Source: an uncultured Verrucomicrobiales bacterium
GTDB taxonomy: Bacteria > Verrucomicrobiota > Verrucomicrobiia > Limisphaerales > UBA1100
Direction of reading: 5' to 3'
Length of the DNA: 48,254 nucleotides
Assembly (NCBI GenBank): GCA_913041895.1
Contig: CAJWKQ010000003.1
Coordinates: forward strand, 1 to 48,254
The translations under genes and the position numbers were made by a program. Of this stretch, positions 8,162 to 17,223 are shown piece after piece (position 1 is the stretch's first letter; the number at the start of each line of letters is the position of its first letter). A model generated the notes under the pieces. The model made no database searches. It worked only from the letters and a program-made list of their open reading frames with translations, and was not told where the DNA came from.

Positions 8162-10702
8162 ATGACCAAACCCAAAAAGCAAACACCTATGATGGCGCAA
8201 TACCATCGCCTCAAAGGAGAATTGCCAAAGGACACTTTACTGTTTTTTAGATTGGGAGATTTTTATGAACTGTTTTTCGACGACGCAAATAGAGGCGCAG
8301 ATATATTAAACATTACATTAACCAAACGCGGCAGTACTCCCATGTGTGGAATCCCATTTCACGCAGCGAATAATTACATTGGAAAGCTCCTGCAAGCTGG
8401 CTGCAAGGTAGCCTTGTGCGAACAAACCGAAGAAGCAGTACCTGGAAAACTGGTGAATCGAGAAGTCAAACAAATCCTCAGCCCAGGCACCCATTTTGAA
8501 GAGCAAATCCTCAATGCGGAGCGGAATAATTACTTGGCTGCCATTTGTCGTAATAAAGAAATCTACGGACTAGCACTCATCGACCTAACCACTGGTGATT
8601 TTAAGGTTACTGAAACCACATTTATCTCGGATTTAAGGTCTGAATTGGACCGACTCAAGCCGGCTGAAATAGTGCTCCCATCGGGGAATTTCCATATATC
8701 TGAAGAATTGGAAAAAGGCGGTGCATTACTTAATGAACATGAGGACTGGGTCTTTGCCAACGACTCGGCGAGCTACACGCTTCAGGATCATTTCGGAGTA
8801 AAATCTCTAGATGGATTCGGACTCAAAGATCGATATTCTGCCATTGGTGCAGCGGGAGGAGCCCTGCATTATCTGGCCAATACCTTAAGACGTGACGTCA
8901 CTCACTTACGTCCGATCAAGTTTTACCAAAAAACTGATTTCCTAACAATTGATGGAACCTCACTTCGCAATTTGGAAATCCTTGAGCCACTCACTCGTGA
9001 TGCACCAAATGCGGCCTGCCTATATAATTCAGTCAATCGCACCAACACCCCTATGGGAGCCCGACGTCTCCGTGATTGGCTGACACAACCGCTTGCGGAA
9101 GCTACCCAAATCCACGCGAGGCAACGGGCAGTTCAAATCTGGACAGAGGATGGTGCACGCTTGGAGCTCTTTGAAAAACATTTGCGCGAAGTACGTGATC
9201 TAGAACGCACCATTACCCGGCTTTCAGTAGGGACCGGCAATGCTCGAGACCTGCAAAATTTGCGACTGGCCATAGAACAGTTTTCTGCACTGCGCACGTT
9301 AATCGATGAATCCTTGGAGCATTCAAACGCATTAGAGCTCAATGACAGTGAGGAAACCCCGCTACTAACACAGCTCGCCGAACAACTTCAGCAACTACCT
9401 GAAGTGGTTGGACTTATTGCGCAATCCATCATTGATGATCCCCCGCTTACATTACGTGAAGGAGGCATTATCCGAGACGGTTTTAACACTTCACTGGACC
9501 AATTGCGTAGCGGAGCAAGCGAAGGCAAAGAATGGATCGCCCAATTACAACAACGTGAAATCGAAAAAACGGAAATCCCCTCTCTTAAAGTGCGTTTTAA
9601 CAATGTTTTCGGTTATTTTATCGAAATCACCAAAACCCATCTGGATAAGGTACCGGCCCATTACATTCGCAAACAAACCATCGCTAATGGAGAACGATAT
9701 ATCACAGATGAACTGAAGCAGATGGAAGACAAGGTTCTCGGAGCGCAGGAACGCAGCGTGAAGCTCGAGTACGAATTGTATCTAGAAGTCCGGGAAGAGG
9801 TGCTGAAACACCTACGCTCCATCCAACAGGCCGCTGATTCGTTGGCTCAACTTGATGTATTGGCAGGATTTGCTCAAACCGCTCGGCTACATAATTACTG
9901 TTGTCCGGTCGTTGGGCAAAAAAGCCAACTTGAAATCAAAGACGGCCGCCATCCGGTTCTCGAGCAGACAATTCTGGATGAACGGTTTGTGCCCAATCAT
10001 TCGGATTTAGGCACCGACAAACAGATTGCATTAATCACGGGACCCAATATGGCTGGTAAAAGTACCTACATTCGTCAAGTCGCGTTAATTGCTCTATTGG
10101 CCCATACCGGAAGTTTTGTGCCAGCATCCGAAGCGAGGATAGATCTACTGGACCGCATCTTCACAAGAATCGGTGCCAGTGACAATCTATCCCGTGGCCA
10201 ATCCACTTTTATGGTGGAAATGAGTGAGACAGCCAATATCCTTCACCATGCCTCTCCCAAAAGTCTTGTTATACTTGATGAAATTGGCCGCGGCACCAGC
10301 ACTTTTGATGGGCTGAGCCTGGCGTGGTCAATTGTTGAGCATATCCATCAACAACTCGGCGCCAAAACACTATTTGCCACACACTATCATGAGCTGACCG
10401 AATTATCTCAGCGCCTTAAACGGGTTTTCAATTTGAATGTCGCGGTAAAAGAATACAATGACCAGATCGTTTTCCTCCGGCAAATCATGGATGGCGCCGC
10501 TGATCAAAGCTACGGGATCCAGGTAGCGAGATTGGCCGGTGTGCCGCAAACTGTTCTGGATAGAGCAAAAGAAATCCTCATTAACTTGGAGGAAACAGAC
10601 CTGACAGCCGCTGGAGGCCGAAAGGACGGTGTAAATCCAAGAGCAGAGCGAAAAAAATTGCGGGACCTTACCCCTTCACCACAGCTTGATCTATTCAGCT
10701 AA
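8162..10702 (+). CDS. mutS: DNA mismatch repair protein MutS
   Basis: This is a full-length MutS of 846 residues. The N-terminal mismatch-binding motif GDFYELF contains the Phe-X-Glu pair (Phe34, Glu36). The C-terminal ABC-type ATPase has Walker A GPNMAGKSTYIRQ near residue 627 and Walker B LVILDEIGRGTSTFDGLS. It recognises base mismatches and starts repair with MutL, which is not in this window. The ORF track opens at GTG 8111, but the family N-terminus and residue spacing favour ATG 8162 (MTKPKKQTPMMAQYHRLKGE). The extra residues would be an odd Phe-rich stretch encoded by a T11 run. The stop overlaps the end of the convergent zinc-ribbon gene by 8 bases. Confidence 0.97.
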   Translation: MTKPKKQTPMMAQYHRLKGELPKDTLLFFRLGDFYELFFDDANRGADILNITLTKRGSTPMCGIPFHAANNYIGKLLQAGCKVALCEQTEEAVPGKLVNREVKQILSPGTHFEEQILNAERNNYLAAICRNKEIYGLALIDLTTGDFKVTETTFISDLRSELDRLKPAEIVLPSGNFHISEELEKGGALLNEHEDWVFANDSASYTLQDHFGVKSLDGFGLKDRYSAIGAAGGALHYLANTLRRDVTHLRPIKFYQKTDFLTIDGTSLRNLEILEPLTRDAPNAACLYNSVNRTNTPMGARRLRDWLTQPLAEATQIHARQRAVQIWTEDGARLELFEKHLREVRDLERTITRLSVGTGNARDLQNLRLAIEQFSALRTLIDESLEHSNALELNDSEETPLLTQLAEQLQQLPEVVGLIAQSIIDDPPLTLREGGIIRDGFNTSLDQLRSGASEGKEWIAQLQQREIEKTEIPSLKVRFNNVFGYFIEITKTHLDKVPAHYIRKQTIANGERYITDELKQMEDKVLGAQERSVKLEYELYLEVREEVLKHLRSIQQAADSLAQLDVLAGFAQTARLHNYCCPVVGQKSQLEIKDGRHPVLEQTILDERFVPNHSDLGTDKQIALITGPNMAGKSTYIRQVALIALLAHTGSFVPASEARIDLLDRIFTRIGASDNLSRGQSTFMVEMSETANILHHASPKSLVILDEIGRGTSTFDGLSLAWSIVEHIHQQLGAKTLFATHYHELTELSQRLKRVFNLNVAVKEYNDQIVFLRQIMDGAADQSYGIQVARLAGVPQTVLDRAKEILINLEETDLTAAGGRKDGVNPRAERKKLRDLTPSPQLDLFS

Positions 10703-11120
10703 TCCTGATTGCTCTCAACAGAGTCGCTTGCCCACAATGAGGACACTGTACTTCGGTTCCCTCACTTTCAATGGGATACTCAATTGAATTCTGGCAGTGA
10801 TTGCAGGGTGTTTTGAGGTAAACTACATGGGACTGCGCTAGCTCCGGATTGGGTTCAGTGTGTTGAGGATCTGAAGGCGGGGGTGCCGTCTCTGTTGTGG
10901 GGGGGCAAGCACTAGCTTGCTGCAGCTCCTCTTTCTTTTTTGGCTTACTTGTAAAAAGCCAAATTGCAAATGAAACCAAAATGCTGAGGATGACTTTCAT
11001 ACCGCCTGTGCTGTCCAAGCCAGTCTTTGAGCGGGCGCTGTTATCAACCCCAAGATACCATATTATATACCCAACGATGAATATAACTACAACTATCCCA
11101 ACATATCTACGTACCAGCAC
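10695..11120 (-). CDS. Small membrane protein with C-terminal zinc ribbon
   Basis: This 141-residue protein is not of a family I can name. It has two hydrophobic helices (about residues 7-24 and 41-57), then a Pro/Gln/Glu-rich linker. The C-terminal zinc ribbon is CNHCQNSIEYPIE followed by CPHCGQATLL, a CxxC-CxxC module. It is the last gene of the prmC-murA minus-strand run and follows another CxxC protein, so the two may be related in role. The only start in range is GTG 11120, and the frame is open further upstream without a usable start codon. The stop lies inside the end of mutS on the other strand. Function is unknown; a membrane sensor or assembly factor is possible. Confidence 0.65.
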   Translation of the reverse strand: MLVRRYVGIVVVIFIVGYIIWYLGVDNSARSKTGLDSTGGMKVILSILVSFAIWLFTSKPKKKEELQQASACPPTTETAPPPSDPQHTEPNPELAQSHVVYLKTPCNHCQNSIEYPIESEGTEVQCPHCGQATLLRAIRIS

Positions 11121-11207
11121 AGTAAACCCATTAATTGAATATTCGTTATTATTGTCAAGGGCGCTTGCAACTAAAATAGCTGCAGCTAACTGAAGTTGGA
11201 TCGTTAA

Positions 11208-11888
11208 CTAATCCTCTTTGGGAACTGTCTTGTAAAGAATCATCACCCCGAAATCAGAACCCTTTTTTTCATCAGCTGTATAATTAACAGGGTGCACTCC
11301 CACCAGATTTTCTTCTTCGAGGCTGCTCAAAAATTTGGATACTACATCATCAAACGTATCCTTCTTATCGGCCACACAGTCGCTATGCAAAATGGTTTTT
11401 ACCGAAAGTTTGTGTAAGCCCGCCGCCTCGCGCTCCAGCGTGGCGGTGGAACCGCCGCCAAACCCAACCACAATTTCATCCTCAGCTTTCGCTGGCGATG
11501 AGGAGGTTTCACTTGCGGGAGCCTCTTGCTTCGGCGTTTCAGGTGACGGCGCAGTGGGTTCTGCTGCAGGATTTGTCTCTGGCGGTGGAGTCGGCTTGGC
11601 CGCTGGATTGGCTTGCGGCGGTGGGGCGGGTGCTGCGCCAGACGGACTGGGAGCTGGCTGTGGTTCGGGAGAGGGACTCGTTGCCGCTGCTGCCTTAATT
11701 GCTGCAGCCTCTTCATTGGAAGGAAACTCTATCTCTTGGGCACAGGAAGTCTGAGGACAAGCATATTTTCCCCCCATCTGATCGTTGATTTGACCCAGCT
11801 GCTGCTCATCCAAAGACAGTCCGTTAGAGCAATGCGGACAGGCGATAACGAAAAACCCATCAGCAAAAGTAACATTTTGACTCTTCAT
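11208..11888 (-). CDS. Zinc-finger protein with Pro/Ala-rich linker, unknown function
   Basis: This 226-residue protein has three parts. The N-terminal zinc-finger-like segment reads ACPHCSNGL and later YACPQTSC. A long low-complexity Pro/Ala/Glu linker (about residues 65-140) follows. A compact C-terminal domain of about 85 residues begins near EIVVGFGGGS and ends ILYKTVPKED. I do not recognise the C-terminal domain. There is no signal peptide or membrane helix, so it is probably cytoplasmic. It lies 71 bases downstream of murA and upstream of the membrane zinc-ribbon gene, in the same direction. The ATG at 11888 places the first CxxC near residue 18. Antisense ORFs across the linker are composition artefacts. 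Confidence 0.65.
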   Translation of the reverse strand: MKSQNVTFADGFFVIACPHCSNGLSLDEQQLGQINDQMGGKYACPQTSCAQEIEFPSNEEAAAIKAAAATSPSPEPQPAPSPSGAAPAPPPQANPAAKPTPPPETNPAAEPTAPSPETPKQEAPASETSSSPAKAEDEIVVGFGGGSTATLEREAAGLHKLSVKTILHSDCVADKKDTFDDVVSKFLSSLEEENLVGVHPVNYTADEKKGSDFGVMILYKTVPKED

Positions 11889-11959
11889 CTTCGATGCCGG
11901 ATCGACCTAAATTCTGCGGGTAAACTTACAACATCCAAGAACAGTCAGCCAGTTCAAAC

Positions 11960-13222
11960 CTAGTTCTGCTTTACCCTTTTGATCTTGGCTCCCAGCTTTC
12001 CCAACTTTGTATCGAGATTTTCATAGCCTCGATCCAAATGGTAGATGCGGTTTACTTGTGTTGTCCCCTCAGCCACCATGCCAGCAATCACCAGTGCTGC
12101 ACTCGCTCGTAAATCACTGGCCATAACTTCCGCACCCGAAAGCTTCTGTACCCCGTGCACAATAGCACTAGGTCCCTCAATGGAAATCTCAGCTCCAAGT
12201 CGCTCCATTTCCTGAACATGAGTAAAGCGACTTTCAAATATACGTTCGGTAATTATGCTGATTCCCGGTGTTTGGGTCATAAATGCCATCATCTGGGCCT
12301 GTACATCAGTAGGAAAACCCGGGTGTGGCAAGGTGGTTACATGCACGCTGTGCAATCCCCGACCTCTCTTGAAAGTCAGTTTTCCCTTCGACTGATCAAC
12401 CTTTACTCCGGATTCACGCAGCTTTTCTATTACCGCTTTCATGTGATCCTGTCTGGCGCCCTTAAGGGTTACCTCGCCATTGGTAGCGACACCGGCAATA
12501 GCATAGGTTGCTGCTTCAATCCGATCAGGTATAACTTCGTGTTCGGCACCACCCAACTCCTTCACCCCCGTAATGGTGAGCGTAGGGGAGCCTAACCCAT
12601 TAATCTGCGCACCAATATTGTTAAGAAACTTCCCCAAATCCACTACCTCAGGTTCACAAGCTGCATGTTCAATGACCGTAATACCTTCAGCCAAAGTGGC
12701 AGCCATCATTGCATTGGCCGTTCCGAGTACTGTTGGTCCGGCGCGACCCCCCAAAAACATTTCACCACCAGATAACTTTTTCGCCTTGGCGAGAATATAA
12801 CCCTTATCAATGTTAACCTTTGCTCCCAGTGCTTCCATCGCTTTTCGATGCAAATCCACCGGCCTTGTGCCGATAACACAGCCTCCCGGCATAGACACAG
12901 TCGCTTCTCCAAGTCGCGCGAGTAATGGCCCTAGCACACAAAGAGAGCCGCGCATTTTTCTGACCAAATCGTAATCGGCGAAATCGCGCACCTTCTGTGC
13001 CTGCACGGTGACTGTGTCCCCTTTGATTTTAGTTGTAGCTCCCAGACTTTCAAGAATCTGGCACATGGTCTTGACGTCGGCTAAATCGGGCACATTACGA
13101 ATGATGCAAGGCTCACGTGTAAGAAGTGTTGCAGCTAAAATTGGTAACACTGCATTTTTGGCTCCACTAATTTGCACCTCTCCGTTGAGCGGGGTGCCGC
13201 CTTTGATCTCAAGACTGTCCAC
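11960..13222 (-). CDS. murA: UDP-N-acetylglucosamine 1-carboxyvinyltransferase (MurA)
   Basis: This 420-residue protein is a canonical MurA. It transfers enolpyruvate from phosphoenolpyruvate to UDP-GlcNAc, the first committed step of peptidoglycan synthesis, in the cytoplasm. Lys22 in SGAKNAVLP and Cys115 in MPGGCVIGTRPVDLH match the known catalytic residues in position and context. Cys at 115, not Asp, predicts the usual fosfomycin-sensitive form. Translation begins at GTG 13222 without a clear Shine-Dalgarno site. It lies 30 bases after prmC on the same strand, a known bacterial gene order. Confidence 0.97.
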   Translation of the reverse strand: MDSLEIKGGTPLNGEVQISGAKNAVLPILAATLLTREPCIIRNVPDLADVKTMCQILESLGATTKIKGDTVTVQAQKVRDFADYDLVRKMRGSLCVLGPLLARLGEATVSMPGGCVIGTRPVDLHRKAMEALGAKVNIDKGYILAKAKKLSGGEMFLGGRAGPTVLGTANAMMAATLAEGITVIEHAACEPEVVDLGKFLNNIGAQINGLGSPTLTITGVKELGGAEHEVIPDRIEAATYAIAGVATNGEVTLKGARQDHMKAVIEKLRESGVKVDQSKGKLTFKRGRGLHSVHVTTLPHPGFPTDVQAQMMAFMTQTPGISIITERIFESRFTHVQEMERLGAEISIEGPSAIVHGVQKLSGAEVMASDLRASAALVIAGMVAEGTTQVNRIYHLDRGYENLDTKLGKLGAKIKRVKQN

Positions 13223-13252
13223 AGGGGGGTAAAATCCTCAGGTCGTGATTGT

Positions 13253-14113
13253 TCACGAATTGTCTGGAGAGGCAACCACGATCCTTTCCACGTTATTCAG
13301 ATCGGGCACAATGCTTAAAACACGTCCTCCATACTTAATGATCAAGTCGGAAACCTCTGGAGTCTGTCCATCACCCACCTCCAACATCATTCGTCCTTGG
13401 GAATTCAAATGTGGCATATAATTCAGGATCAGAAAACGGTAATAGTCTAACCCATCTTGTCCTCCATCCAATGCAAGACGCGGGTCATGTTCGCGAACCT
13501 CCTCCTGTAATGTGTCGATATCGCAAGTCGGAATGTAGGGCGGGTTGGACACAATTAAATCAAATGCTTCTTCGATCGGGCAACCCTCACGCATATCAGC
13601 CTCATGAAAAATAATACGCTCACTTAATCCATTTCGATTGGCATTAACCTGCGCCAGTTTTAAAGCCTCCTTTGAAATATCCAGTGCGTGCACCGCCCCT
13701 TTAGGTGATTGTGCTGCAATCGCGATAGCCAAGCACCCGCTACCCGTGCCGATATCCAGAATGACGGGTGACTCCCTCATTTTGGCAAATTTGCAGGCTT
13801 CCTCCGCTAAAATCTCTGTTTCTGGTCGCGGCACCAGCACGTGTTTATTCACAACAAGTTCCAACCCACAAAACTCCACCGAACCGATAAGATGCTGGAG
13901 AGGAATCCGCTGTGCTCGTTGTGTCACCAGTTGATTCCATTGCGAGTGCTGCTCAACAGTTAGTGTGGAACCTTGCTTCAATCCCAACTCTGGCCGATTA
14001 CATCCTAACACATGGGCCATGAGCCATTGAGCATTTACTGCGGCACTTTCGACACCCGAATCCTCTAAAATCATCACTGCTTTATGTAATGCCTCGGCGA
14101 CTCTCACCGGCAA
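13253..14113 (-). CDS. prmC: Peptide chain release factor N5-glutamine methyltransferase (PrmC)
   Basis: This 286-residue protein is PrmC, which methylates the GGQ glutamine of release factors using S-adenosylmethionine. The N-terminal helical domain includes the segment NRPELGLKQG. The SAM-binding motif is ILDIGTGSGCLAIAIA and the active-site motif is VSNPPYIP, all in the expected order. The start is TTG 14113 or GTG 14107; neither has a good Shine-Dalgarno site. It probably heads the run prmC, murA and two zinc-ribbon genes. The release factor gene prfA, often next to prmC, is not here, because the adjacent LysM gene is divergent. Confidence 0.95.
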   Translation of the reverse strand: MPVRVAEALHKAVMILEDSGVESAAVNAQWLMAHVLGCNRPELGLKQGSTLTVEQHSQWNQLVTQRAQRIPLQHLIGSVEFCGLELVVNKHVLVPRPETEILAEEACKFAKMRESPVILDIGTGSGCLAIAIAAQSPKGAVHALDISKEALKLAQVNANRNGLSERIIFHEADMREGCPIEEAFDLIVSNPPYIPTCDIDTLQEEVREHDPRLALDGGQDGLDYYRFLILNYMPHLNSQGRMMLEVGDGQTPEVSDLIIKYGGRVLSIVPDLNNVERIVVASPDNS

Positions 14114-14208
14114 AGCTTGCGAGCTGAGTAGGATTTCGTGAAGCCAAAACCGCCTAACCTTGCAGCTTGAAACTTGAATAATTGGCTGATGTTATTTAGG
14201 GTTACGCC

Positions 14209-14934
14209 ATGAGGAGTATGATTGCATCCCCCTTGGTGATCGCCACCTTCTGCCTGCACTTGCTTGATATAAAAGCACAGGAAAATCCGCCCATACTCAA
14301 CACTCCAAAACCTGCTACTATTCCACCAAAGAAACCTGCGCCTGAAAAAGAGGCTCCTAAAACGCCCACCCCATCAAGAACCGGCGCAGGCAATCAGTAT
14401 TTTATCGAAAAGCTTCAAAAACTAAATGGAGATATGGAGCAATTGATGGGTGCCTATAATTTGCAAATTCGCAAAATGGAGGCTCTGGAAGCCCAAGTCA
14501 AAAATCTTCAAACGGCCAACGAAAATTTGAAGCGGGAAAACGCCCTGCGCTTTGCCAGTAATAAAGATATTGAGGAATTGGCCTCCAAGCTCATGAAGTT
14601 GGACAACAACCTACGCAATGACCTCAAACTTACCAACCAGCAAATTGATGAGATCCTGAAAACGGTTCAAAAAATTGCCAACAGCCCCGCTCCCACGCCA
14701 CCGCCAACCCGCAGCAATCCAGCTCCTGCCAACTTTCAGGCTAGAGAACACGTCGTGCAATCAGGCGAATTTTTGAGCACGATTCTTTCGGCCTACAACA
14801 CCGCTTTCAAGGAAGAGGGGCTCAAGGGGCGCGTCTCTCAAAGTCAGGTACTCAAGGCCAACCCCGGAATGAAAGCCGACCGGCTATTCGTCGGCCAGAA
14901 GTTGCTCATTCCGTTACCTGGCGAAATCAAATAA
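14209..14934 (+). CDS. Secreted LysM-domain protein with coiled coil
   Basis: This 241-residue protein has a likely signal peptide (hydrophobic core IASPLVIATFCLHLL, probable cleavage after IKA). A Pro-rich segment, a coiled-coil region (about residues 60-155), a second Pro-rich linker and a C-terminal LysM-like module follow. The LysM part runs from HVVQSGEFLSTILSAYN to LFVGQKLLIPLP, the usual start and end of that fold. LysM binds peptidoglycan, so the protein is probably periplasmic and cell-wall associated. It ends with TAA immediately before the GTG of the next gene, which implies coupling. ATG 14209 is used; ATG 14218 is possible but would sit too close to GAGGAG. Confidence 0.85.
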   Translation: MRSMIASPLVIATFCLHLLDIKAQENPPILNTPKPATIPPKKPAPEKEAPKTPTPSRTGAGNQYFIEKLQKLNGDMEQLMGAYNLQIRKMEALEAQVKNLQTANENLKRENALRFASNKDIEELASKLMKLDNNLRNDLKLTNQQIDEILKTVQKIANSPAPTPPPTRSNPAPANFQAREHVVQSGEFLSTILSAYNTAFKEEGLKGRVSQSQVLKANPGMKADRLFVGQKLLIPLPGEIK

Positions 14935-15540
14935 GTGAAACAGCTGCGCCGCATTCATCTTTATCTGGGTTGTTTTGTTACGCCGCTCTTGGCGATGTAT
15001 CTATTTTCCGGTTTTTATTTCATCCTAAACCCCGCACGCCAAAAAGACGAAGGAGAAGCCCAAAGCATCATGCAAAAACTTTGGTGGGTGCATACTGATC
15101 AGCATTGGGCTCGAGGGGTAAGCGAAGTTGACCCTTTGGCAGAAAACCAACCTAAGACCGTTAATGACTGGGAGTACGATACCACTTTTTTCAAATGGCT
15201 CGTTTATCTGGTCGTTATTTTTTCCCTAGTCACCATGATTATGGGGCTGATCTTGGCCATTCGTTCAGCCAAAGATAAAAAGCCGGCGGTCGGGGCTGTC
15301 GTTGCAGGAATCGTTATCCCCGCCGTAATTTTAATCGCGGGACAAAAAAATGTGCAAAAGCCCAACCCATTCCATCCAGATAATGCTGGAGGCGGGCCCG
15401 CCGGACCAGGAGGGTTAGCCCCGCCAGGCAGTAATATTAACTCGGATAGTCCTGGACTTTCCCCCCTGCCGTCCGGACCCCTTCCTGGTAACAATGAAAA
15501 CGAACCTTCACTGCTTCCTCCCGGGCAAAAAGAGGATTAG
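14935..15540 (+). CDS. PepSY-associated-like membrane protein with Pro/Gly-rich tail
   Basis: This 201-residue protein has an N-terminal helix typical of PepSY-associated membrane proteins (RRIHLYLGCFVTPLLAMYLFSG). Two more helices lie near residues 88-108 and 117-135, followed by a Pro/Gly/Asn-rich tail of about 60 residues. Its GTG start touches the stop of the LysM gene with no gap, so the two are probably co-translated and may act together in the envelope. The PepSY link rests on the first helix and is tentative. The TAG stop at 15538-15540 abuts the stop of the convergent cysteine desulfurase gene with no intervening base. No function can be assigned. Confidence 0.65.
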   Translation: MKQLRRIHLYLGCFVTPLLAMYLFSGFYFILNPARQKDEGEAQSIMQKLWWVHTDQHWARGVSEVDPLAENQPKTVNDWEYDTTFFKWLVYLVVIFSLVTMIMGLILAIRSAKDKKPAVGAVVAGIVIPAVILIAGQKNVQKPNPFHPDNAGGGPAGPGGLAPPGSNINSDSPGLSPLPSGPLPGNNENEPSLLPPGQKED

Positions 15541-16653
15541 TTAGACCAATTCACCGGCTACCTGATTGACCCCTTTAACGAGTGCCTGCCAATCCTCAGC
15601 AGTCGTCTCCCATCCACTACTAAAACGCACCACTCTATCGGCATCTTCTTTCGCAACGCCCATCGCTGTGAGAACATGGCTGGGTGTTTCCTTTCCGCTA
15701 GAACAGGCACTGCCGGTTGATACGGCAAAGCCGGCTTTATCCAGCTTTACCACCCAGCGTGCCTGACAATCTCCCGGAAGCAACGCACTTACCGTGTTCC
15801 AAAGCCTCCCTTGACCTTTACCCAGAACTTCCGCGCCAATGAGGCTCATTACAAAGGCATTCCGCCAAGCCTCTTTTTCCTGAGTAATGCCGGAAGTCAA
15901 CTGATGTTCTCGTTCCCTCAAGGCCGCCATCATGGACAGTACTCCCGCTACATTCTCCGTTCCTGCCCGCCTACCTTCTTCCTGTGCTCCTCCCACCAGT
16001 TGTGAATATACAGCACCTCTAGAAGGGCACTTCAAAAAGCCTACACCTTGAGGACCCCCGAATTTATGTGCGCATCCACTAACAAAATCACAGTCGCCTA
16101 ACCCCTTGGCTGGAAGTTTCCCTACCCACTGTGCCGCATCGCAAAAAAAAGGAATCTGATATTCTGAACAGAGCTGTTGCACCTCTGTCCACGGCTGCAA
16201 TACACCTGTTTCGTTATTGGCCGCCATCACGGCGATCAAGCCGGGTTTTTCTTTGGTTAGTCTTTCCTTTAAAACATCCACATCTAAAACGCCCGTATTA
16301 TTGACCCGAAGCGTTTTATAACGGTTGGGGAAATGGGTGCGGGTTGCCTCAATCACGCAAGGATGCTCAATGGCCGAAATCCAGACTTCCTCATCCCCTT
16401 CCAAAGCTTGGGCGCAATGATGAAGCACCAGATTATTGGATTCAGTTGCCCCGGATGTCCAAACGATATCCAAAGGGCTGCACCCTAAAAATCCAGCCAA
16501 TTGATCGCGCGCATCTGCCATTGCGCGCTCTGCTCTTGCGCCCATTCGGTGAGGACTAGAAGGATTACCCACATACCGGTCAATGGCATCCACCCAAGCA
16601 TCCTTGGCCGATGCACACAAAGGAGTGGTCGCATTATGATCAAAGTAGAGCAT
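15541..16653 (-). CDS. Cysteine desulfurase (NifS/IscS family)
   Basis: This PLP-dependent enzyme removes sulfur from cysteine, giving alanine and a protein persulfide for iron-sulfur cluster or thiolation pathways. Motifs are FDHNATTPL at the N-terminus, the PLP-lysine region GCAHKFGGPQGVGFLK, and the catalytic cysteine loop STGSACSSGKETPSHVL with the long-loop (group I) form. From ATG 16653 it has 370 residues, normal for the family. The ORF track extends to TTG 16716, but the family starts at MLYFDHNATTP. It is divergent from a gene set that encodes two iron-sulfur proteins and a lipoyl carrier, which makes a sulfur-supply role there attractive but unproven. Confidence 0.93.
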   Translation of the reverse strand: MLYFDHNATTPLCASAKDAWVDAIDRYVGNPSSPHRMGARAERAMADARDQLAGFLGCSPLDIVWTSGATESNNLVLHHCAQALEGDEEVWISAIEHPCVIEATRTHFPNRYKTLRVNNTGVLDVDVLKERLTKEKPGLIAVMAANNETGVLQPWTEVQQLCSEYQIPFFCDAAQWVGKLPAKGLGDCDFVSGCAHKFGGPQGVGFLKCPSRGAVYSQLVGGAQEEGRRAGTENVAGVLSMMAALREREHQLTSGITQEKEAWRNAFVMSLIGAEVLGKGQGRLWNTVSALLPGDCQARWVVKLDKAGFAVSTGSACSSGKETPSHVLTAMGVAKEDADRVVRFSSGWETTAEDWQALVKGVNQVAGELV

Positions 16654-16746
16654 GGGAGCAGAACCGAGGATACTTACCAATGCGTTGGTTTCGAGCCTTT
16701 TGTGGCTTGATTCCAAACCGCTAATCCGAAACCTTCACTTGATCAG

Positions 16747-17223
16747 ATGGCTGATGGCAAAAAAACACTCTTTTTTAAACGAACGCATTTTGCCACGCAT
16801 CTGCCATTGAATTACCATTACAGCCCCTCACATTTCTGGGCTAAGGCAAGAGACGGCGTTTTGCAAATTGGTTTCACCAAGTTTGCCACCCGCATGCTAG
16901 GTGATATGGTCGACCATGGTTTTGAAATAAAACCCGGAGCCCAAATACAACCAGGTCAGATTTTGGGTTGGGTGGAAGGTTTCAAGGCCATTAGTGATGT
17001 CTATTCTTTTACCGAAGGTCAATTCGTGGGAACCAACCCGGCGCTGCAGCAGAACATCGCTCTCATCAATAAGAAGCCCTACAACGAGGGGTGGATATAT
17101 GAAGTGAAAGGTCAGCTGGATAATAAATGCGTCGACGCAGAAGGTTACGCTGCTATTCTTAATCAAACCATCGACAAAATGCTGGAGCAGCAGCAGGCAG
17201 AAAAGGATAAGGAAATTGAATAA
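16747..17223 (+). CDS. GcvH-like lipoyl carrier protein
   Basis: This 158-residue protein resembles the glycine cleavage H protein. It has the IGFTKFATRMLGDMVDH core, the lipoyl site EGFKAISD with Lys80 (ESVKAASD in classical GcvH), and the NKKPYNEGWIYEVK C-terminal signature. The N-terminus (KKTLFFKRTHFATHLP) and a charged C-terminal helix of about 30 residues differ from housekeeping GcvH. No gcvT or gcvP is in the window. It overlaps the CobW-type gene by 8 bases. This arrangement resembles the lipoate-binding proteins (LbpA) of sHdr sulfur-oxidation systems, where an H-protein homologue works outside glycine cleavage. The true partner is unknown, and lipoylation is inferred from Lys80. 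Confidence 0.85.
   Translation: MADGKKTLFFKRTHFATHLPLNYHYSPSHFWAKARDGVLQIGFTKFATRMLGDMVDHGFEIKPGAQIQPGQILGWVEGFKAISDVYSFTEGQFVGTNPALQQNIALINKKPYNEGWIYEVKGQLDNKCVDAEGYAAILNQTIDKMLEQQQAEKDKEIE

Noticed and set aside
11335-11754. Plus-strand 139-residue Gly/Ala-rich ORF
   Set aside because: It is antisense to the Pro/Ala-rich linker of the zinc-finger protein, and the linker composition alone explains the open frame.
16687-16719. Imperfect hairpin (GGTTT..AGCC / GGCT..AAACC) in the desulfurase/GcvH divergent region
   Set aside because: The stem is broken by a large asymmetric loop and has no T run, so chance is likely.
16747-17223. Ordinary glycine cleavage H protein
   Set aside because: No gcvT or gcvP lies nearby, the termini are atypical, and the gene is coupled to a GTPase and iron-sulfur genes. 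A housekeeping role is still possible.
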